Positions 27,510 through 36,350 are shown, counted from the stretch's first letter. The stretch is DNA of 64,000 nucleotides from Pseudomonas jinjuensis (GCF_900103845.1 NZ_FNIJ01000017.1:1-64000), one strand, 5' to 3'. Numbers and translations are program-made. The notes: generated by a model from the letters alone, not told the origin.

Positions 27510-29498
27510 ATGGGGCAGGCTACAGCCAGGGGGTTTCGCGCCGACATCAACGGTCTGCGCGCCTGGGCAGTCGTCGCGGTAGTGCTGTATCACTTCGAAG
27601 TGGCGGGGCTGCAGGGCGGCTTCGTCGGCGTCGACGTGTTCTTCGTGATTTCCGGCTTCCTGATGACCGGAATCGTTCTGAGCGCCCTGCAATCGGGGCA
27701 CTTCTCGCTCTGGCAGTTCTACTGGGCGCGGGTGCGGCGCATCGTGCCGGCGCTGCTGGTGGTCTGCGCGGCGTTGCTGGCGATCGGCTGGTTCACCCTG
27801 CTGCCGGAGGAATATCGGCACCTCGCCCGCTACGTCCGCGACAGTCTGTCGTTCACCTCGAACCTGCGCTATCTGGACGAAGCGGGCTACTTCGACGCTG
27901 GTGCCCATGAGAAGTGGCTGCTGCACACCTGGTCGCTGTCGGTCGAATGGCAGTTCTACCTGCTCCTGCCGGTGGTGCTGTGGGCGCTCTGGAAGGTGTC
28001 GTCGGACCACCGCGCGATAGTCGTCGGGCTGTGCCTGATGTTCGCCGCCTCGCTGGGCTGGTGCGTCCATCTCACCGATCTGTCCGACGGGCAGGCGTCG
28101 CGGGCCTTCTTCACCTGGCAGGCGCGCTCGTGGGAATTGCTCGCCGGGGCGCTGGTGTTCCTTCTGGCCGGTGTCGTGCGGTTGCCCGGGCTGCTGGCGA
28201 AGAGGCTGTCCTGGCTGGGGCTGGCGATGATCCTGGCGGCGATCCTGTGCCTCACCCCGCAGATGGCCTGGCCGGGCTGGCGGGCGCTGCTCCCGGTCGC
28301 GGGGACGGCGCTGGTGCTGCTGGCGCATCGCAGCGATTCGCGCTGGACTTCCAGCCGGCTCGCGCAGTGGCTCGGCGACCGCTCCTATTCCATCTACCTG
28401 TGGCACTGGCCGGTGGTCGTCGGCCTGGCCTATCTCGACCATCTCGACGAGGTGCCCTGGGTCGCCGGCGGCATCGCCCTGGCGCTGCTGCTCGGCCATT
28501 GTTCCTTCGTCTGGGTGGAAGGGCCGTCGCGGCGCGCGCTGGGCGGCCGGGGCGCGGTTCCGCTCATGGCCGGTCTGGCGGCACTGCTGCTGGTGGTGGG
28601 CGCAGCGCAGGTGGTGCGCAAGATGGAGTTTCCCGAGCGCCTGCCGGCCGCTGTCAGCCATCTGGAGCTGGCGGCCGAAGACCATAACCCGCGGCGGGAG
28701 GAATGCCTCAGCGGAGACGCCAACTGCGTCTATGGCGGCAAGCAGGTACGGGCGATCCTGCTCGGCGACAGCCATGCCGACGCGGTGGTGACTGCCGCCG
28801 CCGCGAGCCTCGCGGACCCCCGGCAGGGGGTGCTGTTCAAGGGCGAGCACGGTTGCCTGATACTGCCCGGGGCCAGCCCTGTCGAGCCTGACAAGCGGCA
28901 TTGCCGGGAGCTCAACGAGTGGGTGGAGAAGACCCTGCCGCAGAGCTATCCGGGGGTGCCGGTGGTTCTGCTGAACCGCTGGGCGATGTATCTCTTCGGC
29001 GGCCTCCCCGACGAAACGGACCTGACGCCCGGTAAACCCAGGGTCTACATCGACAGGCCGTATGCGACGCCCACCAGGGAGTTTCTCGATGAGTTCCGCC
29101 AGCGCTACCTGGCGAGCCTGTGCAGCATCGCCGAACACCATCCGCTGTACCTGCTGCGGCCGATTCCGGAAATGGGCCGCGATGTGCCCCGGGTCCTCGC
29201 TCGCGGGCTGATCCTCGGCCGGCCGGAGGCGGTCAGCCTGCCGAGAGACGGCTACATGCGGCGGCAGGCCTTCGTCTGGGCGCTGCAGGACGAGGCCGTG
29301 GCGCGTTGCGGCGCCAGAATCCTCGATCCGCTGCCATATCTGTGCGACGCGCAGTCATGCCGGGGCAGCGATAGCGGCGTTCCGCTGTACGTCGACGACG
29401 ACCATCTCAGCGAGACCGGCAACCGCCGGCTGATTCCGCTGTTCAGCCAGCTGTTCGGCGCAACGGCCGCCAGCGCTGCGCAATTGCCCCTGCGCTAG
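27510..29498 (+). CDS. OafA/YrhL-type acyltransferase with SGNH domain
   Basis: A predicted O-acetyltransferase of a surface glycan. The start at 27510 has GGGGGAGG upstream and gives 662 aa; an upstream GTG frame is less likely. The acyltransferase-3 domain begins FRADINGLRAWAVVAVVLYH (catalytic His) with about ten membrane segments to residue 370, followed by an SGNH hydrolase-like domain with LLGDSHADAV and, near the C-terminus, VDDDHLSETGN. This two-domain design acetylates O-antigen or similar sugars across the inner membrane. PAO1, as I remember it, has acyl-CoA dehydrogenases here. Confidence 0.87.
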   Translation: MGQATARGFRADINGLRAWAVVAVVLYHFEVAGLQGGFVGVDVFFVISGFLMTGIVLSALQSGHFSLWQFYWARVRRIVPALLVVCAALLAIGWFTLLPEEYRHLARYVRDSLSFTSNLRYLDEAGYFDAGAHEKWLLHTWSLSVEWQFYLLLPVVLWALWKVSSDHRAIVVGLCLMFAASLGWCVHLTDLSDGQASRAFFTWQARSWELLAGALVFLLAGVVRLPGLLAKRLSWLGLAMILAAILCLTPQMAWPGWRALLPVAGTALVLLAHRSDSRWTSSRLAQWLGDRSYSIYLWHWPVVVGLAYLDHLDEVPWVAGGIALALLLGHCSFVWVEGPSRRALGGRGAVPLMAGLAALLLVVGAAQVVRKMEFPERLPAAVSHLELAAEDHNPRREECLSGDANCVYGGKQVRAILLGDSHADAVVTAAAASLADPRQGVLFKGEHGCLILPGASPVEPDKRHCRELNEWVEKTLPQSYPGVPVVLLNRWAMYLFGGLPDETDLTPGKPRVYIDRPYATPTREFLDEFRQRYLASLCSIAEHHPLYLLRPIPEMGRDVPRVLARGLILGRPEAVSLPRDGYMRRQAFVWALQDEAVARCGARILDPLPYLCDAQSCRGSDSGVPLYVDDDHLSETGNRRLIPLFSQLFGATAASAAQLPLR

Positions 29499-29506
29499 GC
29501 GGGTTG

Positions 29507-29545
29507 CCGGCAGGCGCGCGCATTCAGGCCGGCGCGCACTGCCGG
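29507..29545. terminator. Hairpin between convergent genes
   Basis: CCGGCAGGCGCGC (29507-29519) pairs with GCGCGCACTGCCGG (29532-29545) apart from one bulged A. It lies between the convergent acyltransferase and the PA4993-like gene, overlapping the latter's last codons. There is no T-run, so rho-independent termination is only possible, not clear. Confidence 0.4.
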
Positions 29546-30453
29546 TTGTCGCTGGGGGCTCCCGAAGGGCGGGTGGGGGACGGTTTCTGCCGCTCCAGCC
29601 AGTCCTTCCAGCTGATCCGCTCATCGCGCACCACCCAGCCCTCCTGCGGGGCGAAGCTTTCCGCCAGCCAGACGCCGCGGGTCGGCGCCTTGAGCAGTTC
29701 GCCCTGCGCCAGGGTGTACAGGGCGCCGCTGGGGCGGCCGTGTTCCAGTGGCAGCAGGTAGAGATCCGGACGGCGGCGGTCCAGGCGGGCGACCAGCGGG
29801 CCGCGCTCCACGCGCTCGTCGACGTGGTAGAGGCTGACGTCGCGGGCGTCGCGCGGCAGTTCCAGGCACAGGTCGTAGACCAGCTGCAGCGACGCGGTGG
29901 GCAGGTGCACGTAGGCGCGCGGGCGTTCCAGCAGGCGCAGGCTGCCGGCCTGCACCGGGAGTGCGGCGCCGGACAACGGGGTCAGGGCGAAATGGCTGGC
30001 CTCGCGGTAGCGCAGGGTTTCCTCGTAGGGCGTCGGCAGCCAGGTGGCGCCGAAGCGGCCGCCCAGCCAGCCGTCGCTGGTTTCCACCAGGCATTCCTCG
30101 GCGACTTCCTGGATGGCGGTGAGCAGCGGCAGGTTCAGCTCATGGGCCGGCACGTAGCCGGAGATCAGCTTGAGCACGGTATCGCCACGGTCCAGGCGCT
30201 TCTGCCGTACCAGCACCCAGTATTCGCGGCCCTGCCAGTTCAGCGTCAGGCGCACCGAGACGCCGAGGTTCGCCAGCTCCGCGGTGAAGTGCTCGCTGTC
30301 CGCCACCTCTATCTGTCGCCGCCGCTCCAGCACCTGGCGGAAGTTCAATGGCAGGCCGAACGGCTGGTAGGTCAGGCCGTCCCTGCTGGCTTCCACCACC
30401 AGCGGCAGGGTCTTGAACGCGGTCGGGTTCTTGCGGGCGAGCGTACGAGGCAT
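29524..30453 (-). CDS. Conserved hypothetical protein (PA4993 position)
   Basis: A 309-aa protein from the ATG at 30453, which has AAGGAA upstream; a longer frame to 30486 starts without a ribosome site. I recognise no catalytic motif, signal peptide or membrane segment. The sequence alternates beta-rich stretches (VSVRLTLNWQGREYWVLVRQ, VLKLISGYVPAHELNLPL). It ends with a proline- and serine-rich tail. It is convergent with the acyltransferase; the 248-bp upstream gap holds an 18-bp palindrome. Confidence 0.75.
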   Translation of the reverse strand: MPRTLARKNPTAFKTLPLVVEASRDGLTYQPFGLPLNFRQVLERRRQIEVADSEHFTAELANLGVSVRLTLNWQGREYWVLVRQKRLDRGDTVLKLISGYVPAHELNLPLLTAIQEVAEECLVETSDGWLGGRFGATWLPTPYEETLRYREASHFALTPLSGAALPVQAGSLRLLERPRAYVHLPTASLQLVYDLCLELPRDARDVSLYHVDERVERGPLVARLDRRRPDLYLLPLEHGRPSGALYTLAQGELLKAPTRGVWLAESFAPQEGWVVRDERISWKDWLERQKPSPTRPSGAPSDNRQCAPA

Positions 30454-30563
30454 GACGGTTCCTTTTCGTACGGGGCTGGGCCCCACCTGGCGTTGGCGGT
30501 GCCGAAGGCGCGCAGGACGCGGGAGCGGCTTCGAAAATGCGGAATTATTTCGAATATGCTCGG

Positions 30564-30581
30564 GAAAACAGCGCTGTTTTC
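30564..30581. promoter_or_regulatory. 18-bp perfect palindrome, possible operator
   Basis: GAAAACAGCGCTGTTTTC is its own reverse complement. It lies in the 248-bp gap (30454-30701) between the PA4993-like gene and the end of the aldo/keto reductase gene, 111 bp upstream of the former's start. Flanking bases are AT-rich for this genome (AATTATTTCGAATATG on the left), which suggests a promoter. The cognate regulator is unknown. Confidence 0.45.
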
Positions 30582-30701
30582 GGCAGATTTACCTGTGGCA
30601 AACGCGTCGGCGACATTTTTGCCTGCGCGGATTTTCCATCCGCGGAGACTGAGCATGGCACAGGAAAACGCCGGCGACTGTTAAAGGATGGCGAACGGCG
30701 A

Positions 30702-31508
30702 TCAATGGTCGTCCAGCAGCTCCGCGGCGACGGTGACGTTGTGCGACAGGTGCAGCGGGCTGATGGTGCCGACGATGGCGCTGGTCACGCCGGGGTGGCC
30801 GAACACCAGCTCGAAGCTGGCGCGCACCGGGTCGACGCCCGGGGCGAGGCAGGCGTGGCCGCTGGCCAGGGCCTTCTTGACCAGGATGCCGCGGCCGTGG
30901 GCGTGGGCGTAGTCGAGCACCGGTTTCTCGGCCTGTTCGGCGAGGTTGTAGGTGACCATCGCGCAGTCGCCACGCTGCAGGGCGAGCAGGCCGCCTTCCA
31001 CGGTCTTGCCGGAGAAGCCGAAGGCGCGGATCAGGCCCTCCTCCTTCAGGCGCGCCAGGGTTTCGTAGGCGGCGGTGTTTTCCAGGATTTCCAGGTCGTT
31101 GCCGTCGGAATGCACCATGACCAGATCGATATGGTCGGTTTCCAGGCGTTTCAGGCTGCGTTCGACGGAGAAGCGCGTATGTTCGCCGCTGAAGTCGAAG
31201 CGCGACAGGCCGCCGTCGAACTCCTCGCCAACCTTGCTGACGATCACCCAGGCGTCGCGCTGGCCGCGCAGCAGCGGGCCGAGGCGTTCCTCACTGCGGC
31301 CATAGGCCGGCGCGGTGTCGATCAGGTTGATGCCGAGTTCGCGGGCCAGCGCGAGCAGGTCGGCGGCCTCGCGGTCGTCCGGAATCCGGAAGCCGGACGG
31401 ATATTTCACGCCCTGGTCGCGGCCCAGCTTGACCGTGCCCAGGCCCAGCGGCGAGACCTTCAGCCCGGTGCTGCCGAGCGGGCGGTGCAGGTGGTGCAGG
31501 GTCTTCAT
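30702..31508 (-). CDS. Aldo/keto reductase
   Basis: A 268-aa NADPH-dependent oxidoreductase of the (beta/alpha)8 AKR fold: GLGTVKLGRDQG near the N-terminus, INLIDTAPAYGRSEERLG with catalytic Asp and Tyr, IVSKVGEEF for the Lys, and DLVMVHSDG for the His. It starts at 31508, overlapping the stop of the upstream FAD oxidoreductase gene, so both are in one operon. The longer frame through the upstream gene is an artefact. Substrate unknown; position as PAO1 PA4992. Confidence 0.87.
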   Translation of the reverse strand: MKTLHHLHRPLGSTGLKVSPLGLGTVKLGRDQGVKYPSGFRIPDDREAADLLALARELGINLIDTAPAYGRSEERLGPLLRGQRDAWVIVSKVGEEFDGGLSRFDFSGEHTRFSVERSLKRLETDHIDLVMVHSDGNDLEILENTAAYETLARLKEEGLIRAFGFSGKTVEGGLLALQRGDCAMVTYNLAEQAEKPVLDYAHAHGRGILVKKALASGHACLAPGVDPVRASFELVFGHPGVTSAIVGTISPLHLSHNVTVAAELLDDH

Positions 31509-32680
31509 CCGAGCAGTTCCTCCCATACCGGGCGGGCCATCGGCGGGCGCGGCAGTTCCGGCAGCAGGGTGGCGGATGCCGGACGGATGCCGGCGAGATC
31601 GAGGTTTTTCACCACGCGATCGGCAAGATCGGGCGCCAGCGCCAGCTTGGTCGGCCAGCCCACCAGCAGGCGGCCCTGTTCGGCGAGGAAGGCGCTGTCC
31701 GGGCGCAGCAGGTTGGATTGCGCCGGCTCGGCGCGATCCACCCGCAGGGTCGCCCAGCGCGCGGCGGAGAGGTCGACCCAGGGAATCAGCTTGTGCAGTT
31801 CGTGCTGCGCCTCGGCGATCTGCTCGGCTTCGCTGCGTGCCACGCCGGCGGCTTCGGCGATGTCGCCGCCGAGATACCAGACCCACTGGCCGTCGGCGGC
31901 CGGATGGGTGGTGACGGTGATCCGCGGCTTCGGCCCGCCGCCCAGGCAGTGGGCGTACAGCGGCTTCAGCGTCGGCGCCTTGACCAGCACCATGTGCAGC
32001 GGCCGGCGCTGCATGGCCGGCTGCTCCAGGCCGAGGCTGCGCAGCAGCGCCTCGTTGCCCGCGCCGGCCACCAGGACGATGCGCCGGGCGCGGATTTCGC
32101 GGCCGTCGACGCGCAGGCCGATCAGTTCGTTGCCGTCCTGCAGCGGTTCGATGTCCTGCCCGGCGAGCAGGCTGTCGCCGCTCAGTTCGGCGAGGCGGGC
32201 GATCAGGCTGGGAACGTCCAGCACCAGTTCGGTGAGGCGGTAGGCCTTGCCCTTGAAGGCCTTGTCCTGCAGCGCCGGCGGCAGCTCGGCGCCCTTCACC
32301 TGGGCGACCCGGCTGCGCACCGCCTTGCTGGCGAAGAAGCTGGTCAGGTTGCCGGCCAGGCTGCCGGGCGACCACAGGTAATGGGCGTCGGAGAGCATGC
32401 GCACGCCGCGCAGGTCGATTTCGCCTTCGCCCTTCAGGCATTTGCGCCAGAGTCCCGGCATGTCGGCGATGGCCTCGGAGGCGCCGGTCAGCGCGCCGTG
32501 CAGCGCGTATTTGGTGCCGCCATGGATGATCCCCTGCGAGCGCATGCTCTGCACGCCGCCGAGGGCGGCGCTTTCCACCAGCACGGTGGCGTAGCCGGCG
32601 CCGCGCAGGCGGGCGTTCAGCCAGAGTCCGGCGATGCCGCCGCCGACGATGAGGACGTCGGTGCTCAGGGATTGGGTCAT
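31505..32680 (-). CDS. FAD-dependent oxidoreductase (DAO family)
   Basis: A 391-aa protein with an N-terminal Rossmann dinucleotide fold, VLIVGGGIAGLWLNARLRG (GxGxxG), then QSMRSQGIIHGGTKY and a C-terminal RPASATLLPELPRPP region. This is the D-amino-acid-oxidase/glycine-oxidase-like fold, using FAD to oxidise an amine or alcohol. It shares an overlapping stop and start with the aldo/keto reductase. The substrate cannot be named. Position corresponds to PAO1 PA4991. Confidence 0.87.
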   Translation of the reverse strand: MTQSLSTDVLIVGGGIAGLWLNARLRGAGYATVLVESAALGGVQSMRSQGIIHGGTKYALHGALTGASEAIADMPGLWRKCLKGEGEIDLRGVRMLSDAHYLWSPGSLAGNLTSFFASKAVRSRVAQVKGAELPPALQDKAFKGKAYRLTELVLDVPSLIARLAELSGDSLLAGQDIEPLQDGNELIGLRVDGREIRARRIVLVAGAGNEALLRSLGLEQPAMQRRPLHMVLVKAPTLKPLYAHCLGGGPKPRITVTTHPAADGQWVWYLGGDIAEAAGVARSEAEQIAEAQHELHKLIPWVDLSAARWATLRVDRAEPAQSNLLRPDSAFLAEQGRLLVGWPTKLALAPDLADRVVKNLDLAGIRPASATLLPELPRPPMARPVWEELLG

Positions 32681-32734
32681 GGGGGCGCCTCGTGGGAAAA
32701 ACGGAGGCGCAGTATAACCCGTCGCCGGCGGCCT

Positions 32735-33067
32735 TCAGTGGCCGGAGGAAGTGGAGAACAGCTGGATCACCACCACGCCGCTGACGATCAGCCCCATGCC
32801 CAGCAGCGCCGGAGTGTCCAGCTTCTGCTGGTAGAGCACCAGGGCGGCGACGCTGACCAGCACGATGCCGAGCCCGGCCCAGATGGCGTAGGCGATGCCC
32901 ACCGGGATGCTGCGCACCACCAGGGTCAGCATCCAGAACGAGATGGCGTAGCCGACGATCACCAGAATCAGCGGCAGGGGCGTGCTCAGGCCCTTCACCG
33001 ACTTCAGCGAGGCGGTGGCGATGACTTCGGCGAAGATGGCGATGGCGAGATAGAGATAGCCGGGCAT
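32735..33067 (-). CDS. emrE: Small multidrug resistance efflux protein EmrE
   Basis: A 110-aa SMR transporter with four membrane helices and the essential glutamate at position 14 (MPGYLYLAIAIFAEVIATAS). GLGIVLVS and VVVIQLFSTSSGH match the family ends. It exports quaternary cations and other lipophilic cations in exchange for protons as an antiparallel dimer. The start at 33067 has GGGGGAGG upstream; the longer 129-aa frame is unlikely. It is divergent from a LysR gene. Confidence 0.93.
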   Translation of the reverse strand: MPGYLYLAIAIFAEVIATASLKSVKGLSTPLPLILVIVGYAISFWMLTLVVRSIPVGIAYAIWAGLGIVLVSVAALVLYQQKLDTPALLGMGLIVSGVVVIQLFSTSSGH

Positions 33068-33156
33068 GTTCGATTCCTCCCCCTGGGCTGCTGGCGGTCG
33101 CCAGCTGTGGTGCATGGCCGTCATTCTAGTGATTCGGGCGATGGGCTAAAGTCATT

Positions 33157-33179
33157 ACCTATCTTTAATGGAGATAGGT
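33157..33179. promoter_or_regulatory. LysR-type operator between emrE and the LysR gene
   Basis: ACCTATCT (33157-33164) and AGATAGGT (33172-33179) form a perfect 8-bp inverted repeat with 7-bp spacing; the T-N11-A core fits LysR boxes. It ends one base before the LysR ATG, so binding would block that gene (autorepression), and it is about 90 bp from the emrE start. Confidence 0.6.
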
Positions 33180-33180
33180 C

Positions 33181-34059
33181 ATGCAGTGGAACCTTGAACA
33201 GCTGCGGCTCTTCGTCAGCGTCGCCGACCAGTCGTCCTTCTCCGCCGCCGCGCGCCAGCTCAAGCGCGTGCAGTCGGCGGTGAGTTCGTCCATCGCCATG
33301 CTGGAAGCTGATCTCGGCGTCGTCCTCTTCGAGCGCAGCAGTGGACGCCAGCCGGTGCTCACCGCCGAAGGCCGCGCCCTGCTCGACGAGGCGCGGGAAG
33401 TGCTGCGCCAGTGCGAACGCCTGGAAAGCCGCGCCAGCTCGCTGGTGCGCGGCGAGGAGGCACTGTTGCGCCTGGCCCAGGACGAGGCGATGCCCTACCA
33501 GCCGGTGCTTTCCAGCCTGCAGGCGCTGGCCCACCAGTTCCCCCTGCTGGAAGTGCAACTGGCCAGCGGCGCCCAGGGCGACGTGGCGCGCAAGCTGCTG
33601 GAGAATCGCGCCGACCTCGGCCTGCTGTTCCACCACGAAGGCATGCCGCAGGCGCTGGAACGGCAGCGCCTCGGCACCATCGAGATGGTCACGGTGTGCG
33701 GCGCCGGGCATGAGCTCGCCGGCAAGGACTATGCGGATCGCCGCGAACTGGCGCGGCACCGGCAACTGCTGATGGCGCCGCAGGACAGCCGCTATCCCGG
33801 CGGCGAGCAGATCAGCCCGCTGGTCTGGCGTGCCGACAGCTTCTACGCCATGGCCGAACTGCTGATGCGCGACCTCGGCTGGGCCTGGCTGCCGCGCCAC
33901 GTGGCGCAGTATCCGGCGTACCAGCCGCACCTGCTGGAACTGCCCAGCGACTGGACGCCGCCGCCGCTGGTGGTGGAGCTGGTGTGGCGGCGCGACGAGC
34001 CGCTGGGGCCGGCGGCGCGGTGGCTGGGGGAGTGCTTTGCGGAGCATTTGAAAGGCTAG
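33181..34059 (+). CDS. LysR-family transcriptional regulator
   Basis: A 292-aa LTTR. The N-terminal winged helix-turn-helix is LEQLRLFVSVADQSSFSAAA with AVSSSIAMLEADLGVVLFER, followed by the periplasmic-binding-protein-like effector domain. It is divergent from emrE and has an inverted repeat directly in front of its start, so control of emrE and itself is likely. Position corresponds to PAO1 PA4989. The effector is unknown. Confidence 0.9.
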   Translation: MQWNLEQLRLFVSVADQSSFSAAARQLKRVQSAVSSSIAMLEADLGVVLFERSSGRQPVLTAEGRALLDEAREVLRQCERLESRASSLVRGEEALLRLAQDEAMPYQPVLSSLQALAHQFPLLEVQLASGAQGDVARKLLENRADLGLLFHHEGMPQALERQRLGTIEMVTVCGAGHELAGKDYADRRELARHRQLLMAPQDSRYPGGEQISPLVWRADSFYAMAELLMRDLGWAWLPRHVAQYPAYQPHLLELPSDWTPPPLVVELVWRRDEPLGPAARWLGECFAEHLKG

Positions 34060-34073
34060 GGCGGGCTGTGGTT

Positions 34074-34138
34074 GCAGGAGCGCGCCATGCGCGCGACATC
34101 GGCAGCGCCGGCGTGTCGCGGGCATGGCCCGCTCCTGC
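34074..34138. repeat. REP doublet (family B)
   Basis: GCAGGAGCGCGCCATGCGCG (from 34074) and the inverted copy from 34115 reading GTCGCGGGCATGGCCCGCTC form an inverted pair. The core GGCCATGCC differs from family A (AGCTTGCT). It lies 66 bp before the waaA start. Confidence 0.8.
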
Positions 34139-34204
34139 GGATGCAGTCTCTCCGTTATTCCGCATTTCTGCATTTGCAGTTCCTATTTGCTACTCTCCGC
34201 CGCC

Positions 34205-35476
34205 ATGAATCGAACCCTTTATTCCCTGCTGCTGCACCTGGGCCTGCCGCTGATCGCGCTGCGCCTGTTCCTGCGTTCGCGCAAGGCGCCGGCCTATGCC
34301 CGGCGGATCGGCGAGCGGTTTTCCTTCGGGCTGCCGGAGCTGCGTCCCGGCGGTATCTGGGTGCATGCGGTGTCGGTGGGCGAGAGCATCGCCGCGGCGC
34401 CGATGATCAAGGCGCTGCAGGCGCGTTATCCACAGTTGCCGATCACCGTTACCTGCATGACCCCGACCGGCTCCGAGCGTATCCGCGCGCTGTTCGGCGA
34501 CAGCGTGCAGCACTGCTACCTGCCCTACGACCTGCCCTGGGCGGCGGCGCGCTTCCTCGATCGGGTGCGGCCGAAGCTGGCGGTGATCATGGAAACCGAG
34601 CTGTGGCCGAACCACATCCACCAGTGCGCGAAACGCGGCATCCCGGTGGCGCTGGCCAATGCGCGGCTGTCCGAGCGTTCGGCGCGGGGGTATGCGCGAC
34701 TCGGCGGGGTGACCCGGCTGATGCTGCAGGAGATGAGCTGGATCGCCGTGCAGACCGAGGCCGAAGCCCAGCGCTTCCGCCAGCTCGGCGCGCGCCCGGA
34801 GTGCGTGACGGTGACCGGTTCGATCAAGTTCGACCTGAGCATCGATCCGCAGCTGCCGGTGCGTGCCGCGGTATTGCGCGAGGAATGGCAGGCGACCCTG
34901 CGCCCGCTGTGGATCGCCGCCAGCACCCACGCCGGCGAGGACGAGATCATCCTCGCCGCCCACCGCCAGCTGCTCGCTGATTACCCCAAGGCCTTGCTGA
35001 TCCTGGTGCCGCGCCATCCGGAGCGCTTCAACGGCGTGTACGAGCTGTGCCGCCGCGAAGGCTTCGCCAGCGTGCGGCGTTCCAGCGGCGAGGCGGTGAC
35101 CATGGACACCAGCGTGCTGCTCGGCGACACCATGGGCGAACTGCTGTTCCTCTATGCCCTGGCCGACATCGCCTTCGTCGGCGGCAGCCTGGTGGAGAAC
35201 GGCGGGCACAACCTGCTGGAGCCGGCGGCGCTGGGCAAGCCGGTGCTGTCCGGGCCGCACCTGTTCAACTTCCTCGAGATCGCCGCGCAATTGCGCGAGG
35301 TCGGCGCGTTGCGCGAGGTGGCCGATGCCGCGGCGCTGGCGGCGGCGGTGGAGCAGCTGTGGGATCACCCGGAGAGCGCGAAACGCATGGCCGAGGCGGG
35401 GCTGGGCGTGATGCGCGCCAACCAGGGGGCGTTGCAGCAGTTGCTGGACGGGTTGGGATCGCTGGTTCGGGTGTAG
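34205..35476 (+). CDS. waaA: Kdo transferase
   Basis: WaaA (GT30) adds two Kdo residues from CMP-Kdo to lipid IVA, the step that starts core assembly. The protein is 423 aa from the ATG at 34205. It starts with a membrane anchor (SLLLHLGLPLIALRLF), then YARRIGERF, the acceptor motif VHAVSVGES and METELWPN, and a C-terminal GGSLVENGGHNLLEP with the conserved Glu. The longer frame to 34124 enters the REP-containing gap. It stands apart from the waa operon, as in PAO1. Confidence 0.95.
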   Translation: MNRTLYSLLLHLGLPLIALRLFLRSRKAPAYARRIGERFSFGLPELRPGGIWVHAVSVGESIAAAPMIKALQARYPQLPITVTCMTPTGSERIRALFGDSVQHCYLPYDLPWAAARFLDRVRPKLAVIMETELWPNHIHQCAKRGIPVALANARLSERSARGYARLGGVTRLMLQEMSWIAVQTEAEAQRFRQLGARPECVTVTGSIKFDLSIDPQLPVRAAVLREEWQATLRPLWIAASTHAGEDEIILAAHRQLLADYPKALLILVPRHPERFNGVYELCRREGFASVRRSSGEAVTMDTSVLLGDTMGELLFLYALADIAFVGGSLVENGGHNLLEPAALGKPVLSGPHLFNFLEIAAQLREVGALREVADAAALAAAVEQLWDHPESAKRMAEAGLGVMRANQGALQQLLDGLGSLVRV

Positions 35477-35509
35477 GAACAACGGCCGCTGTATCGCCGG
35501 GGGGATTCG

Positions 35510-35580
35510 TTCGCGAGCAAGCTCGCTCCTACAAGTTCGAGGCTCGGCGTTGTGGTGCAGGAGCGGGCCATGCCCGCGAC
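35510..35580. repeat. Mixed REP units (family A and family B) after waaA
   Basis: TTCGCGAGCAAGCTCGCTCC (35510-35532, family A orientation) and GCAGGAGCGGGCCATGCCCG (35557-35580, family B) lie in one 133-bp gap between waaA and the convergent XRE-cupin gene. The two are not copies of each other. Confidence 0.75.
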
Positions 35581-35609
35581 CTTTTATAGGGGGAAACCCG
35601 CCATATGGA

Positions 35610-36218
35610 TCAGAACGTCGGCGGCGTGATCATCCACAGCACCACGGTATCCGTATCCCCGGGATTGCCGTAACGGTGCGGCTCCTGGCTGGAGTAGCTG
35701 AAGCTGTCGCCTTCCTTCAGTTCGAAATGGCGGTCGCCGACCCAGAGTTCGAACACGCCGGTGAGGATATAGCCGGCCTCTTCCCCTTCATGGCTGTAGC
35801 TCTGCTGGCTGTAGGTGCCGGGCGGGAAGCGCGAGTGGAGGATTTCCAGCTGGCGGCTGGGCTGCGGGGTGAGCAGCTCGTCGACGATGCCGTCTTCGTA
35901 ATGCACGCTCAGGCGGCTGTTGCGCCGCACCACGTAGCCGGCGTCGGCCGGGTCCACCGCCACTTCGCTGGCGAAGAACCACTGGATGGTCACGCCGAGC
36001 GCGCGGGCGATGTTGAACAGCGCGGGGATCGACGGGTAGGCGAGGTTGCGTTCCAGCTGGCTGATGTAGCCGGCGGTGAGCTTGCTCTGCTCGGCCAGCT
36101 CGCTCAGGGTCATGCCGCGACGCTTGCGCAGGCCACGGATGCGGCCGCCGAGGAAGTGCGTCTCGGCGCCGTTGGGGTTGGCCTGTTCGATGGCTTCCTG
36201 CGGGGCTTTGCGGCTCAT
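35610..36218 (-). CDS. XRE-family regulator with C-terminal cupin
   Basis: A 202-aa regulator. The N-terminal helix-turn-helix covers about residues 25-80 (IRGLRKRRGMTLSELAEQSK, then AGYISQLERN). The C-terminal cupin_2 domain has HEGEEAGYILTGVFELWVGD and FSYSSQEPHRYGNPG. PuuR-like members repress or activate amine and amino-acid catabolic genes. The start at 36218 is preferred over a longer frame to 36257. It lies downstream of the flavoenzyme gene on the same strand and is probably the regulator of this cluster; the inducer is unknown. Confidence 0.87.
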   Translation of the reverse strand: MSRKAPQEAIEQANPNGAETHFLGGRIRGLRKRRGMTLSELAEQSKLTAGYISQLERNLAYPSIPALFNIARALGVTIQWFFASEVAVDPADAGYVVRRNSRLSVHYEDGIVDELLTPQPSRQLEILHSRFPPGTYSQQSYSHEGEEAGYILTGVFELWVGDRHFELKEGDSFSYSSQEPHRYGNPGDTDTVVLWMITPPTF

Positions 36219-36282
36219 GCGGCGATGTCCAGAAGGGGGAGCGAGGATTCTAAACAAAAGCGCCGTGTGAGGTGGAAGAGCA

Positions 36283-36348
36283 TCGCGGGCATGGCCCGCT
36301 CCTACAAGGGTGGGCCGTGCCGTTGCAGGAGAGGGCCATGCCCGCGAC
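36283..36348. repeat. REP doublet (family B) between XRE-cupin and flavoenzyme genes
   Basis: TCGCGGGCATGGCCCGCTCC (36283-36305) and GCAGGAGAGGGCCATGCCCG (36325-36348) form an inverted pair that fills the gap. Confidence 0.8.
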
Positions 36349-36350
36349 CG

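Noticed and set aside
30655..30684. Nine-codon frame MAQENAGDC
   Set aside because: Too short to support, with no clear ribosome site and no partner gene on that strand.
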